From Clarkia xantiana subsp. parviflora (taxonomy: Eukaryota; Streptophyta; Magnoliopsida; Myrtales; Onagraceae), in assembly GCA_036873135.1 (NCBI GenBank), contig JAPTYO010000009.1:42982756-43046755 (forward strand): DNA of 64,000 nucleotides. Direction: 5' to 3'. A model generated the notes under the pieces. It ran no database searches. It was not told where the DNA came from and saw only the letters and a list, made by a program, of their open reading frames with translations. Made by a program: the position numbers and the translations under genes. Positions 1 to 9,405 of the stretch are shown piece by piece. Every line of letters begins with the position of its first letter. The first letter of the stretch is position 1.

Positions 1-2
1 TG

Positions 3-3000
3 TTCAAACCATTGGACAACCGGCACAGGAAGGATAACTCCGAGGGTAGTCGGAGTCGAGGACGTTCTGATCGGAGGGAGGATAAGCGTTCGACCAAAAG
101 GGACCATCAGAAGGAGGAGTTTACCCCCCTCAACAGACCTTTGAAAGAGGTCTTGGCGGTAATGGAGAAGCAAGGCCTCGCTCGTTTCCCCAAGAGGAAG
201 GAAGGGGAAAAATTGGGCTCCCGCACCGACCGTTACTGCCGATTCCACCGGGCCTCCGGTCACGACACTGATCAATGTCGAGAACTGAAGAAGGAAATAG
301 AGAAGCTTATCCAGAGGGGTAAGTTGAAGGAGTTCGTGGGGGACTCACGCTGCAAGCCCCGTTCACGATCTCGGTCAAGGTCCAAATCTCGATCGAGGTC
401 CCCCAGGAAGAGGAGGTCCGACGCAGAGCCTTCGGAGGGCCCATCCGGGTCTCGACAGAAGAGGATTATTAATGTGATCCATGGAGGGTTCGCTGCAGGA
501 GGAGACACATCGTCCTCTCGGGAGCGTTATGCCAACCAAGTGCCAGTCGCGGTGGTTTTGGGAAAAAGATCACGGTCTTGGACCCCAAAGGAGGAAATGG
601 AGATCACCTTCTCGTCAAAGGATCTGGAGGAAGTGGAGACCCCCCACGAGGATGCCCTAGTTGTGACACTGGATGTAGGAGGATTCGAAGTGAAGAGGAT
701 CCTCATTGACGGAGGAAGCTCCTCCGACATCCTCTTCTCCGACGCCCTGGAGCAGATGGGGAAGACGAAGAAAGATTTGCGGGAGGTTAACTTCCCGATG
801 GTAGGATTTTGCGGCACAACCTCTTATCCATTGGGGATTATCACGTTGCCCGTGTGGTTCGGCAGTGGCTGGAAGATGGAGAAGAGGAATGTGGAGTTCG
901 TGGTGGTCGAATCCACAGGGACGTACAATGCGATCATTGGAAGAACCACTATCAATCCACTGATGGCAGTAGCCTCGACTGTTCATCAGAAACTGAAGTT
1001 CCCGACTGAGAATGGGGTCGGCGAAGTGAAAGGCGACCAAGTGGCGTCGAGACGATGCTATGTCAACGCCACTAGGAGATCAAGGAAGGAGGCTATGTCG
1101 GTGCTCCAGACAGACACTGACCCTCGAGAGGAGTTTGGGCGTCCCGCCCCCATGGAGGACCTAAAAGAAGTCGAGATAGATGGACCCGAGAGGAGGGTAA
1201 AAATTGGATCTGCCTTATCCGACGAAAGGGCCCAGGAGCTGATTGCGCTCTTACAAGAATTCAAGGAGCTGTTTGCCTGGTCCCCGAGCGACATGCCAGG
1301 AATTAGCCGAGACGTGATCGAGCACGAACTGAACATCGACCCTATGATCAAGCCAATCGCACAGAAGAGACGTCCGATGGGGGCAGACAAGAGGATAGCA
1401 ATCCAGCAGGAGGTTGGCAGGTTACTTGATGCTGGGTTCATTAGGGAAATCCGATTCCAGACGTGGGTAGCCAACCCAGTGCTGGTAAGGAAGAGCAACG
1501 GGAAGTGGCGAATGTGTGTCGACTTCCGCGACTTGAACAAGGCCTGTCCGAAGGACTGTTACCCGCTCTCGCGGATCGATCAGCTAGTAGATGCTACATC
1601 AGGGCATGAGCTGCTGAGCTTTATGGATGCTTATTCGGGTTACAACCAGATAAAGATGGCGAAGAAGGATGCCCAACACACCGCCTTCTACGCTGACAGC
1701 GAAGTCTTCCAGTACGATGTCATGCCTTTTGGCCTGATAAATGCGGGAGCGACCTATCAAAGAATGGTGAACAAGCTGTTCGGAGATATGATCGGAGGCA
1801 CCATGGAAGCTTATGTAGACGACATGTTGGTGAAATCTCGACGAGCATCGGACCATGTCGGTGATTTGGCTATGGCCTTCGAGAGGATGAAACTCCACCA
1901 GGTCCGCCTGAATCCGGCCAAGTGCGCTTTCGGAGTCCATTCTGGGAAGTTTTTAGGCTTCATGGTGAGCCAGAGGGGGATCGAGGTGAATCCCGAGAAA
2001 CTAAGGGCGATAGAAGAGATGCAGTCCCCGACCAACCATAAGGAGGTGCAAGTGTTGAACGGCCGGCTGGCTTCAATAAATCGCTTCTTATCCAAGGCCA
2101 GTGACCGATCGATGCCATTTTTCAATGTGTTAAGGGCCAACCGACAGTTCGAATGGACTGCTGAATGTGAGGAGGCGTTCCAAACGCTCAAACAACATCT
2201 CCGCGACCTCCCGCCACTTGCGAAGCCAACCCCAGGCGAGCCGCTCTATCTTTATTTGGCCATTTCTGCATTTGCAATAAGCTCTGTTCTAGTTAAAGCT
2301 GTCAAGGGCAATCAGATTCCTGTCTATTATGTAAGCAAGGCATTTGCCAAGAGTGAAATGAATTATCCTCCGATTGAGAAGTATCTCTTTGCGTTGATTA
2401 TTACCGCTCGAAAGTTACGGCCCTACTTCCATGCACATGAAATTACGGTGTTGACTGATCAGCCATTGAAACACTTCTTGAACCGACCCGACGCGTCGGG
2501 GAAACTAGTAAAGTGGGCCGTAGAACTTAGCGAGTTTCGAATTCATTTCGCTCCAAGAACAGCTATCAAAGGGCAGGCATTGGCCGACTTTATAGTTGAA
2601 TCTACTATTCCCGATCCTGAAGCAACGGAAACAGTAGAAGGGGCAACCACCGGGAAGACTGACGAGGTCCCGGCGGAAGGACAGTTGGAACAGCCAAATA
2701 AGAAGAACACCTGGGAGTTGTACACAGATGGCTCCTCAGGCTCAGACGGATCGGGCGCAGGGTTCATATTGATTCCACCAGATGGGGCGGAGCCACTTCG
2801 ATACGCATTGGCCCTAACATTTAAAGCCACCAATAACGAGGCGGAGTATGAAGCTCTTATAACAGGGCTGAAAATCGCTAAGGGCACTGGAATCGAACAT
2901 TTGAGGGTGAAGTGTGACGCAAGCCTGATTGTAAACCAGATTCGGGGGCAGTATGGAGCAAAGAATCCAATCATGAAGAAGTATCTTCAGGAGGCTCAGA

Positions 3001-4472
3001 CATTAAAGGAGAGCTTCAAAAGCTTTGATATAGAGGCAATCCCAAGAGAAAAGAATGTGGAGGCCGATGCCTTGAGCAAATTTGCCTTGGGGGCACCTTT
3101 GGAGGAGACTCGGAGGGTACACTTCTTGGAGAGGGTGATTCTGTCGACGACCGATCCATCGGAAGTATGCACTATCGGGACAGGGTCAGAGGAGGAGCCC
3201 ACGTGGATGACCCCGATAATTGTGTACCTAACTACGGGGGCACTGCCTGAAGACAAAGTGGCAGCAGAACGACTGCGACGAATGTCAATTAACTACGCGA
3301 TGGTGGATAACCAGTTGTACAAGAAGGGTTTACTCTCGACACCTTTCCTGAAATGCGTAGCAGAACCTGACACGACCCGAATTCTGAGAGAACTGCATGA
3401 AGGAGTCGCAGCCTGTCACGAAGGCGCCCGATCCATCCTGAGAAAGGCGTTGAACTTGGGATACTATTGGCCTACGATGAATAAGGAGGCAACGGCGCTT
3501 GTTCGATCCTGTGACGCGTGTCAGAGATACGCCTCGAATATCACAGCCCCCGCTGCTGATTTGACGCCCATTGGGAGTGCTTGGCCCTTCGCACAGTGGG
3601 GCATTGACCTGGTGGGACCCCTTCCGAAAGCAAAGAGCCAGTGCACACATCTGCTGGTTGCGATTGATTACTTCTCGAAGTGGATCGAGGCTAAGCCCTT
3701 AGCCAAGACAACAGTGGGACATATCATTAAGTTCCTCCAGACCCGAATTTTGTCAAGATATGGGGTGCCGAAGGTGATCATCAGTGACAACGGTCCTCCG
3801 TTTAATGGGGCCCAGTTGGAGAGGTTCCTAGACGAGTTCAATATCGAGCATCGGACAGCATCCGTTCGTCACGCCCAGACCAATGGGCAGGTGGAGGCTG
3901 CCAACAAAATCGTGATGGAGGGCTTGAAGAAGAGGGTCTACGCTTTGGACGGAAAATGGCTAGACGAGCTGGAGAACGTGTTGTGGGCGGTCCGAACGAC
4001 ACCCAAGCGGTCAACAGGTGAAACCCCGTTTGCACTTGTTTATGGGACGGAGGCGGTCGCTCCTGTGGAAATTGCTGTGGCATCCCATCGAACCAGAAGC
4101 TATGAACCCTCGACGAGTCCAGGAAAAGCCAGGATAGGACCTTTGACGAATGACGAAACCAGGCGCCTGGAGTTATCCTTGTTAGAGGAAAAACGGCTAG
4201 AGGCCGACATAACACAAGCTCGGATGCGTCTGGCGACGGCCAGGTACTATAACCGGAAGGTCAGGTCGCGACAGTTCTATGCGGGGGAACTGGTCCTACG
4301 TCGGAATGAGTTCGCTCTCCAGGATCGGATCAACAAGCTGTCTCCGAAATGGGAAGGGCCTTACAAGATCGTAGGCATGCCGGCCTCAAATGCTTACAAG
4401 TTAGAAGACCTCGACGGCAAAGTATTACGAAACACCTTTAGTGGTGAACATCTGAAGAAATGTCATGTTTGA
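3..4472 (+). CDS. gag-pol polyprotein of element A1, 5'-partial
   Basis: Retrotransposon polyprotein that copies element RNA to DNA and integrates it. The frame is open from base 3, so the true start lies outside the window. Residues below are counted from the codon at base 12. Seen in order: a Gag knuckle C76-x2-H79-x4-H84-x4-C89; an Arg/Ser-rich stretch at about 114-136; retropepsin DGG at 233-235; reverse transcriptase with YVDD at 601-604; RNase H at about 740-860; a second RNase H with YTDG at 904-907; integrase zinc site H1129, H1136, C1167, C1170; and integrase catalytic D1199, D1259, E1295, with 35 residues between the last two. No stop or frameshift interrupts about 1,490 codons and all catalytic residues are present. 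The knuckle has His where the second Cys of a CCHC knuckle would be. A 51-bp tandem array follows the stop codon. Confidence 0.95.
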   Translation, partial: FKPLDNRHRKDNSEGSRSRGRSDRREDKRSTKRDHQKEEFTPLNRPLKEVLAVMEKQGLARFPKRKEGEKLGSRTDRYCRFHRASGHDTDQCRELKKEIEKLIQRGKLKEFVGDSRCKPRSRSRSRSKSRSRSPRKRRSDAEPSEGPSGSRQKRIINVIHGGFAAGGDTSSSRERYANQVPVAVVLGKRSRSWTPKEEMEITFSSKDLEEVETPHEDALVVTLDVGGFEVKRILIDGGSSSDILFSDALEQMGKTKKDLREVNFPMVGFCGTTSYPLGIITLPVWFGSGWKMEKRNVEFVVVESTGTYNAIIGRTTINPLMAVASTVHQKLKFPTENGVGEVKGDQVASRRCYVNATRRSRKEAMSVLQTDTDPREEFGRPAPMEDLKEVEIDGPERRVKIGSALSDERAQELIALLQEFKELFAWSPSDMPGISRDVIEHELNIDPMIKPIAQKRRPMGADKRIAIQQEVGRLLDAGFIREIRFQTWVANPVLVRKSNGKWRMCVDFRDLNKACPKDCYPLSRIDQLVDATSGHELLSFMDAYSGYNQIKMAKKDAQHTAFYADSEVFQYDVMPFGLINAGATYQRMVNKLFGDMIGGTMEAYVDDMLVKSRRASDHVGDLAMAFERMKLHQVRLNPAKCAFGVHSGKFLGFMVSQRGIEVNPEKLRAIEEMQSPTNHKEVQVLNGRLASINRFLSKASDRSMPFFNVLRANRQFEWTAECEEAFQTLKQHLRDLPPLAKPTPGEPLYLYLAISAFAISSVLVKAVKGNQIPVYYVSKAFAKSEMNYPPIEKYLFALIITARKLRPYFHAHEITVLTDQPLKHFLNRPDASGKLVKWAVELSEFRIHFAPRTAIKGQALADFIVESTIPDPEATETVEGATTGKTDEVPAEGQLEQPNKKNTWELYTDGSSGSDGSGAGFILIPPDGAEPLRYALALTFKATNNEAEYEALITGLKIAKGTGIEHLRVKCDASLIVNQIRGQYGAKNPIMKKYLQEAQTLKESFKSFDIEAIPREKNVEADALSKFALGAPLEETRRVHFLERVILSTTDPSEVCTIGTGSEEEPTWMTPIIVYLTTGALPEDKVAAERLRRMSINYAMVDNQLYKKGLLSTPFLKCVAEPDTTRILRELHEGVAACHEGARSILRKALNLGYYWPTMNKEATALVRSCDACQRYASNITAPAADLTPIGSAWPFAQWGIDLVGPLPKAKSQCTHLLVAIDYFSKWIEAKPLAKTTVGHIIKFLQTRILSRYGVPKVIISDNGPPFNGAQLERFLDEFNIEHRTASVRHAQTNGQVEAANKIVMEGLKKRVYALDGKWLDELENVLWAVRTTPKRSTGETPFALVYGTEAVAPVEIAVASHRTRSYEPSTSPGKARIGPLTNDETRRLELSLLEEKRLEADITQARMRLATARYYNRKVRSRQFYAGELVLRRNEFALQDRINKLSPKWEGPYKIVGMPASNAYKLEDLDGKVLRNTFSGEHLKKCHV

Positions 4473-4586
4473 CAAATAAGTCGTCCGTAGAGGCGCAACG
4501 ATGTAATCAAGTCGCCCTGAGTGGTGCATGCCATGTTAAAGACATCAATCAATAAAGAGGTTACTTCTGATCAAAGTGTTCCTAAG

Positions 4587-4995
4587 TTATCCTTAAGTTA
4601 TTAAGGTTCGATTAAAAAGCGTCATTGGACGTCCGAAAAATCCTTAAGTTATTAAGGTTCGATTAAAAAGCGTCGTTGGACGTCCGAAAAATCCTTAAGT
4701 TATTAAGGTTCGATTAAAAAGCGTCGTTGGACGTCCGAAAAATCCTTAAGTTATTAAGGTTCGATTAAAAGCGTCGTCGGACGTCCGAAAAATCCTTAAG
4801 TTGTTAAGGTTCGATTAAAAAGCGTCATTGGACGTCCGAAAAGTCCTTAAGTTTTTAAGGTTCGATTAAAAGCGTCATTGGACGTCCGAAAAGTCCTTAA
4901 GTTTTTAAGGTTCGATTTTAAAGCGTCGTAGGACGTCCGAAAAGTCCTTAAGTTTTTAAGGTTCGATTTTAAAGCGTCGTAGGACGACGGAAAGC
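4587..4995 (+). repeat. 51-bp tandem array between pol and the antisense gene
   Basis: About eight head-to-tail copies with a 50-51 bp period; the motif TCCTTAAG recurs at 4641, 4692, 4743, 4793, 4844, 4894 and 4945. Each unit has a short inverted repeat, CCTTAA-x(4)-TTAAGG, and a shared GGACGTCCGAAAA tail that itself contains the palindrome GGACGTCC. The array lies between the 3' ends of two convergent genes. A role in termination or insulation is inference. Confidence 0.9.
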
Positions 4996-5120
4996 CTTAG
5001 GATCCGATAGAAGAGTTACGAAGAGCATGACCGAAAAAGAAAACATTCATAAAAGGCTCGAAGGCCCAAAAGGTTCGGTACAAAAAAGATAATAAGGAAG
5101 AGGTACAAGGACTTAAGATT

Positions 5121-7887
5121 TTAAACTCCAGGGGCTGAATCTTCGGAAGGCTTTGGAGGGGCAGACTCATCGGCGTCTTCAGAGGAGCTTTCGGAAGGGA
5201 GGTTGAGATACGTTTCTGCGGCTGGGCCGAGAGTCTTGGACTTTCTCAAGTCGATGGAGTCCCCATAAGTCTCATTAAGCTCTTCAACAATATCGAGGAT
5301 GGCATTCTGCAGATCCTCTTGACAATGTTTCGCCGCATCCTCCTTGAAGTCCTCCGAGCTTCGGTACTCCTCGCGGCCTTGGACCTTCGCGTTTGTTAAT
5401 TGGGCGGAGTGATCCACCCTCGCCTCTTCTAGCTCCGCGATGGCCCTCTGCTTCTCGAACTTCAGCCGCTCAGCAGTTTCCTGCAACGCTGCCTTCTCGA
5501 AGGCAAACTGGCCCCGATCCGCCATGGCCGCCTGCTGCTCCCTCTTGAGCGAGCTCTCAAGACTTAGAATCTGCCGCTGTTGGGATTGAGCCTCTTGAGT
5601 AAGCTTGGCTCGGAGCTCCTCGGCCCGCTGCCTATCATTCTCGGCCTGCTGCCTGATCTCTTCGGCCCGCTCCTCAGCTCGCCTTTCGCCCTCCTCCGCT
5701 CGGAGCCTTGACGCCTCGGAGGCAGCTAGGTCCTCCTGGAGCTTGGTCAAGCTCTCGAGGTTGGAGTTGGCCCGCTCTCGCTCCAAAGCCTCCCGCAAAG
5801 ACAGGATGTAGCCGAAGCAACGATCCTGGTCCGCGATTTCCTGAAAACAAAATGTAGCTTAGTACTCAAAAATCGGAACGCCCCCAGATGAACAAAAGAA
5901 AATTTCACTTACCTCTATCCGACGGACAGCCATCTGCCGGATGTCAGCATCGATGTCTTCCCCTTCCAGAGAAAGGGGACGCCTCAAAGAGGGCGGGACC
6001 GAGCCCGACACCAAATGCAAGGCCAGGTTCTTCTCCTGGCACCCCCGATGCAGAGGGATTCCCTGAAGGGACTCCACCGGTCTCCAAGGCTCGGAGCCCT
6101 GGTCCGAAGAGAAGGCCTGATAGTAGTCCCCGTCCAAAGGGAACGGAGGTACCACCAGGCGGGGCTCTTCAGCTTCCTCGCTCACTCGAGCTTCGGGGGT
6201 CGCACCCCTAACTGGCGAGGATGGTGGAGCAGAGGACGGTGGCGGCGTGGTGGGAAGTGGAGAGGCCTTCCCACCAGATGACTTCACGGGAGTCAACCTC
6301 GACTTCCCTCGGAGGATGAGGCCTTCCTCCTCAGCTCGATCATCGGAAGGGGAGTCCTCCAAGCTGGTCACCCGACCGAACTCGCCCCGGGCTTCCATCG
6401 GGGCATCTTCCACCACCGGCTCCGCTGCAGGCGTGGAGTCCGAGGCAGGTGCAGCAGGGGCGACGTCCGCAGGACCTGCAGCGGGGCGAATAAGTCGAGG
6501 GATTAATTTGATATCGGTGTGCCAGATTAAACGACGCTCCATATATCTCTCTTTGCCGAAAAAGTCATAATAGCCCGCCTCGAGAACATGTGGGGTTTCC
6601 CCTCGAAGGATATTCCTGACATCCCTAACTCGTCCTTCCATATCGGAGGCCTGAAGGTCTTGAGGGACTAACTCTCTATATCTCTTTATAGCACGAAAGA
6701 CTGCCTTACCTTCTTTTTCGGAGCGAACGCCGAAGGCGGTCCTGACCACGTCTGCGTTAGTCCGCCCCTCGGAGGTGGGGGCAGACATGGGGACCTCGGA
6801 GGTCCTTGCCTTCTTCTTGGACGGCCCCGACGGGGCAGAAATCTTTCGGTGGGAAGACTTCTTCTTGCGCTTCAATGAGTGGGAGGCATCGGTATCCTCC
6901 TGAAATAGACGGGCGGTCAGCGATGTTCGAGGGGCTGTAAGCAGTGAAAAAAGAAACAATTAGAAGATTACCCAGAGAATTACATTGGAAACACCGTCAC
7001 GAACTTTTCCCCCGGAAATGGGATCGATCAGCATAATCCCAATCTTGAGCCGTTGTTGGTCAGTGACAGAAGTGGCCTCGAAGGGCCGGTATCCCTTCTC
7101 CCAGCGACGAGCCTGGATGAGCATCAAGGCCCTCTTGGTCTGTTCTGACCATGAACGAAAAGGCACAGGGGGATCAGCCTCCACGACAGTCTTCGGCCAC
7201 TCGATGGGACCAGGTTGAATGAAGAAATATTGCCCCTTCCAATTAGCATTGTCGTTCCCTTTGTCGGAGATGATGGCCCGTTCCTTGCAGATCTTCCAGG
7301 ACACTTTCCTGTCCCAGCCCAGCTCCCTATATTGCTCATCGGTCCCCTCGGGCTGGCGGGGGGTAAAGGAGCAAATTCCGTCCTTGTTGCAGGTCATCTT
7401 GTAGAGAACCCGCCAAAGCTCCAGGGAATAGCTCCAGTCCTCCCCATTGATATCACACCACACTTGGAAAGCAATCCATGTACGGATTGCGTGTGGGGAG
7501 AAGGTCGTAGGGTACGTCTTATAATGGTTGCACAGCTCCACCCAACTCGGACAGAAGGGCAGTCGAATTCCTGCACTAATCTGCCCTGGGGAGATGAACA
7601 CCTCATCTCCTTTGGGGAGCGTAATTTGAGGCTCACGAGAATCGAATTTGTCATAAGGATAGCGGGCCCCGAAGGAGGATTCAAAAATGCCACACTCTCT
7701 ACGAGCCCTATCAAAGCTAATGGGCGCGAGCGTGTTCTCGAGATACTTGAAGACGAAGGGTTGGCCAACAATAGCAGATCCCTCGGCTGAAAATCGTCGA
7801 GGGAAGGAAAGAAGGAAAAATTGAAACCTAAAGAAAACCGAAGATGAAAAGGAAAAGAGCAATAGGATGAAGAGCCTTACCAGACAT
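5121..7887 (-). CDS. Spliced antisense gene of A1, gypsy-type transposon domain (PF04195-like) plus coiled coil
   Basis: Four predicted exons on the minus strand: 7887-7881 (ATG TCT G only), 7786-6972, 6899-5913 and 5840-5121. Donors read GTAAGG, GTAATC and GTAAGT; acceptors end in TTTTCAG, TTTCAG and TTTTCAG. Phases agree (7+815, 987 and 720 nt), giving 842 residues. Exon 2 resembles the 'putative gypsy type transposon' domain (Pfam PF04195, recalled and not searched), with a GQISAGIRLPFCP-type core followed by a YKTYPTTFSPHAIR motif. Exon 3 starts with a Lys/Arg cluster (KRKKKSSHRK) that could be a nuclear signal, then Pro/Ser/Glu-rich sequence. Exon 4 is a long Glu/Ala/Arg coiled coil with an acidic tail. 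An alternative exon 3 acceptor at 6935 would break the frame. It runs convergent to gag-pol. Its function is unknown. The same exon plan recurs, decayed, at 60980-63678. Confidence 0.75.
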
Positions 7888-8013
7888 GGTGGTTGGAGTG
7901 GTCGTGATCGGAAAAGCTTGAATTGCTCGAATCGCCGGTGAAAGCTCGAAAACTTGGAGAATCAGAGCTCTTGGATCGCAAAGAAGGAGAGGTAAAAGAA
8001 AGGTGAAACAGTG

Positions 8014-8033
8014 CCTAGGGTTAGGGTTTTATA
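8014..8033 (-). promoter_or_regulatory. TATA box and telobox-like promoter of the A1 antisense gene
   Basis: Read on the minus strand, TATAAAACCCTAA overlaps a second CCCTAGG. It lies about 146 bp upstream of the predicted ATG at 7887. AAACCCTAA is the plant telobox found in many promoters of growth-related genes (established). A2 has TATAAAACCCTAG at the matching place (60813), 167 bp before its ATG. Conservation in two diverged elements supports a real promoter; activity is inference. Confidence 0.6.
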
Positions 8034-8436
8034 AGAAAAGAAAAGAGGAACTGAAGAGGTGGACAATCTGAGCCACGGGATTCGAAACGATTCAATCATG
8101 ATCGTCCAAGGGAAAACGTGCCAATTCGAAGAATAGGAACAGTTTTAATCTGAACCGTCAGAACGCATGGGACAGATAAGACAAAAGTAATGACGTATTG
8201 GAACGGTTGAAAAGTGCTTTTTCAGCAGATAGGCGTGCAGAGCCCGAAACGTTCCTTCATCTCCCATCAGCATTAAATGCTGGTCTGATCAAGAAATCCC
8301 TTCGAATACAAACAAGATCCCAGAGGATCTCGAAAAGATCCAAGGCAATGGCCTCCGACATTCCACACGAAGGCCTCCGATGAGGATGCGAAAGAGCCCG
8401 ACGTTGGAAGACGCGACGCACTATAAGTCCCTCACG

Positions 8437-8449
8437 TCTTGGGGGCAAA
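8437..8449 (+). promoter_or_regulatory. Polypurine tract of A1
   Basis: The G-rich run CTTGGGGGCAAA directly precedes the TG that opens the 3' LTR. It is the expected plus-strand primer site. A2 has the same CTTGGGGGCAAA next to its LTR on the minus strand, and B2 has CGGGGGCAAG. Confidence 0.8.
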
Positions 8450-9097
8450 TGATGGGCCCCGGCGGAGGCCGTTAAGCCCCTTAACGATTAACAAACGGCA
8501 CTTAGGCCCGTTGGGCTAGGAGCTGGGATGCTGGAGGGCTAAGGACTCCGACGGAAGAAGGCTCCGACATTAAATGGCCCCAAGTCAGCCTGACTCCGAT
8601 AGACGAGGGCCCCGAAGATATCGGACCTGGACATAGTCGGTCCCGATATAGGAGTGGAGTCCACTCCCCGATCCCGAATCCTCAACGATGCAGCTTGGGG
8701 GTCTCCGATATTGATCGAGACTTACCAGTAAGAGCACAATCCCGAAGATCTCGCCACGATTACAGTAGTGGTATAATGGGCGAGATTTTCGGGATGCGAA
8801 TAACCGCGCAAGATACATGGCCAGATACACGGCGAAATATGTGGGATAATGGATCACGATCCAACCGCCTAATCAGGTAACTGGGATAGCCTTTCCTCTA
8901 TAAAAGGAGGGAAGTTATTCCAGATTAGGGTTACGTTTTACACATACACACATATTGCTTGCTTGCTCTGTTGACTGCCATACTTACGTTAAGCATCGGA
9001 GAGGGATTCTGGGCCGCTGCCCTCTATTCCCCTTCTGCAGGATTGCGAGGAGCTAAGGAATCCGTCACCGTAACCGGAGTTCCGCCGTGATCCAACA
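8450..9097 (+). repeat. 3' LTR of A1
   Basis: 648 bp, opening TGATGGGCC and closing GTGATCCAACA. A TATA box (TATAAAAG) lies at 8899-8906. Downstream is CATCGGAGAGGG followed by a hairpin with stems 9003-9007/9026-9030 and 9011-9014/9019-9022. The LTR ends match those of A3 and A2. The following base begins unrelated AT-rich DNA with no primer-binding site, as expected for a 3' LTR. It lacks the 20-bp U3 repeats seen in A2 and A3. Confidence 0.88.
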
Positions 9098-9354
9098 GTT
9101 ACCAAGCGGGATGTACCGAAGCTCCACAATATTTGCATCATGTCTAGAGGTTCTCACCTATATAACATAGCACCAAAAAATTTGATCATTTTATTATCAA
9201 AATTGCATTGCAAATGATACGTACATAGGCCTTATTCTTAAGATTATCAAGAAAAATCATATGCTGCAAAGAAATCTGAGATTTTTCTTACCATCATTAC
9301 TAAAAGGTAGCATCTCCATCAGATGAAGATCACCGCAGCAACTTAGTTTTATAG

Positions 9355-9405
<51 letters not shown>

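Larger units (their letters stand above)
1..9097 (+). mobile_element. Ty3/gypsy Tat-lineage element A1 (5' part outside window)
   Basis: Order on the plus strand: gag-pol, a 51-bp tandem array, a convergent spliced antisense gene, a polypurine tract and the 3' LTR ending at 9097. The 5' LTR and the start of gag lie left of the window. The pol carries a second, archaeal-type RNase H, which marks the Tat/Ogre/Retand group in established classification. Both the sense polyprotein and the antisense gene are uninterrupted, so this is the best-preserved element here. A3 (42793) and A2 (59732) are relatives. Family assignment is inferred from LTR and protein similarity read by eye. Confidence 0.88.

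Noticed and set aside
6935..6972. The nearer acceptor (exon start 6934) for exon 3 of the A1 antisense gene
   Set aside because: Joining to the phase-0 donor at 6972 gives an early stop; the next CAG (exon start 6899) keeps the frame, and A2 offers the same choice.
8014..8033. Interstitial telomere repeat
   Set aside because: Only two partial CCCTAA units beside a TATA box; a telobox in a promoter explains it better.
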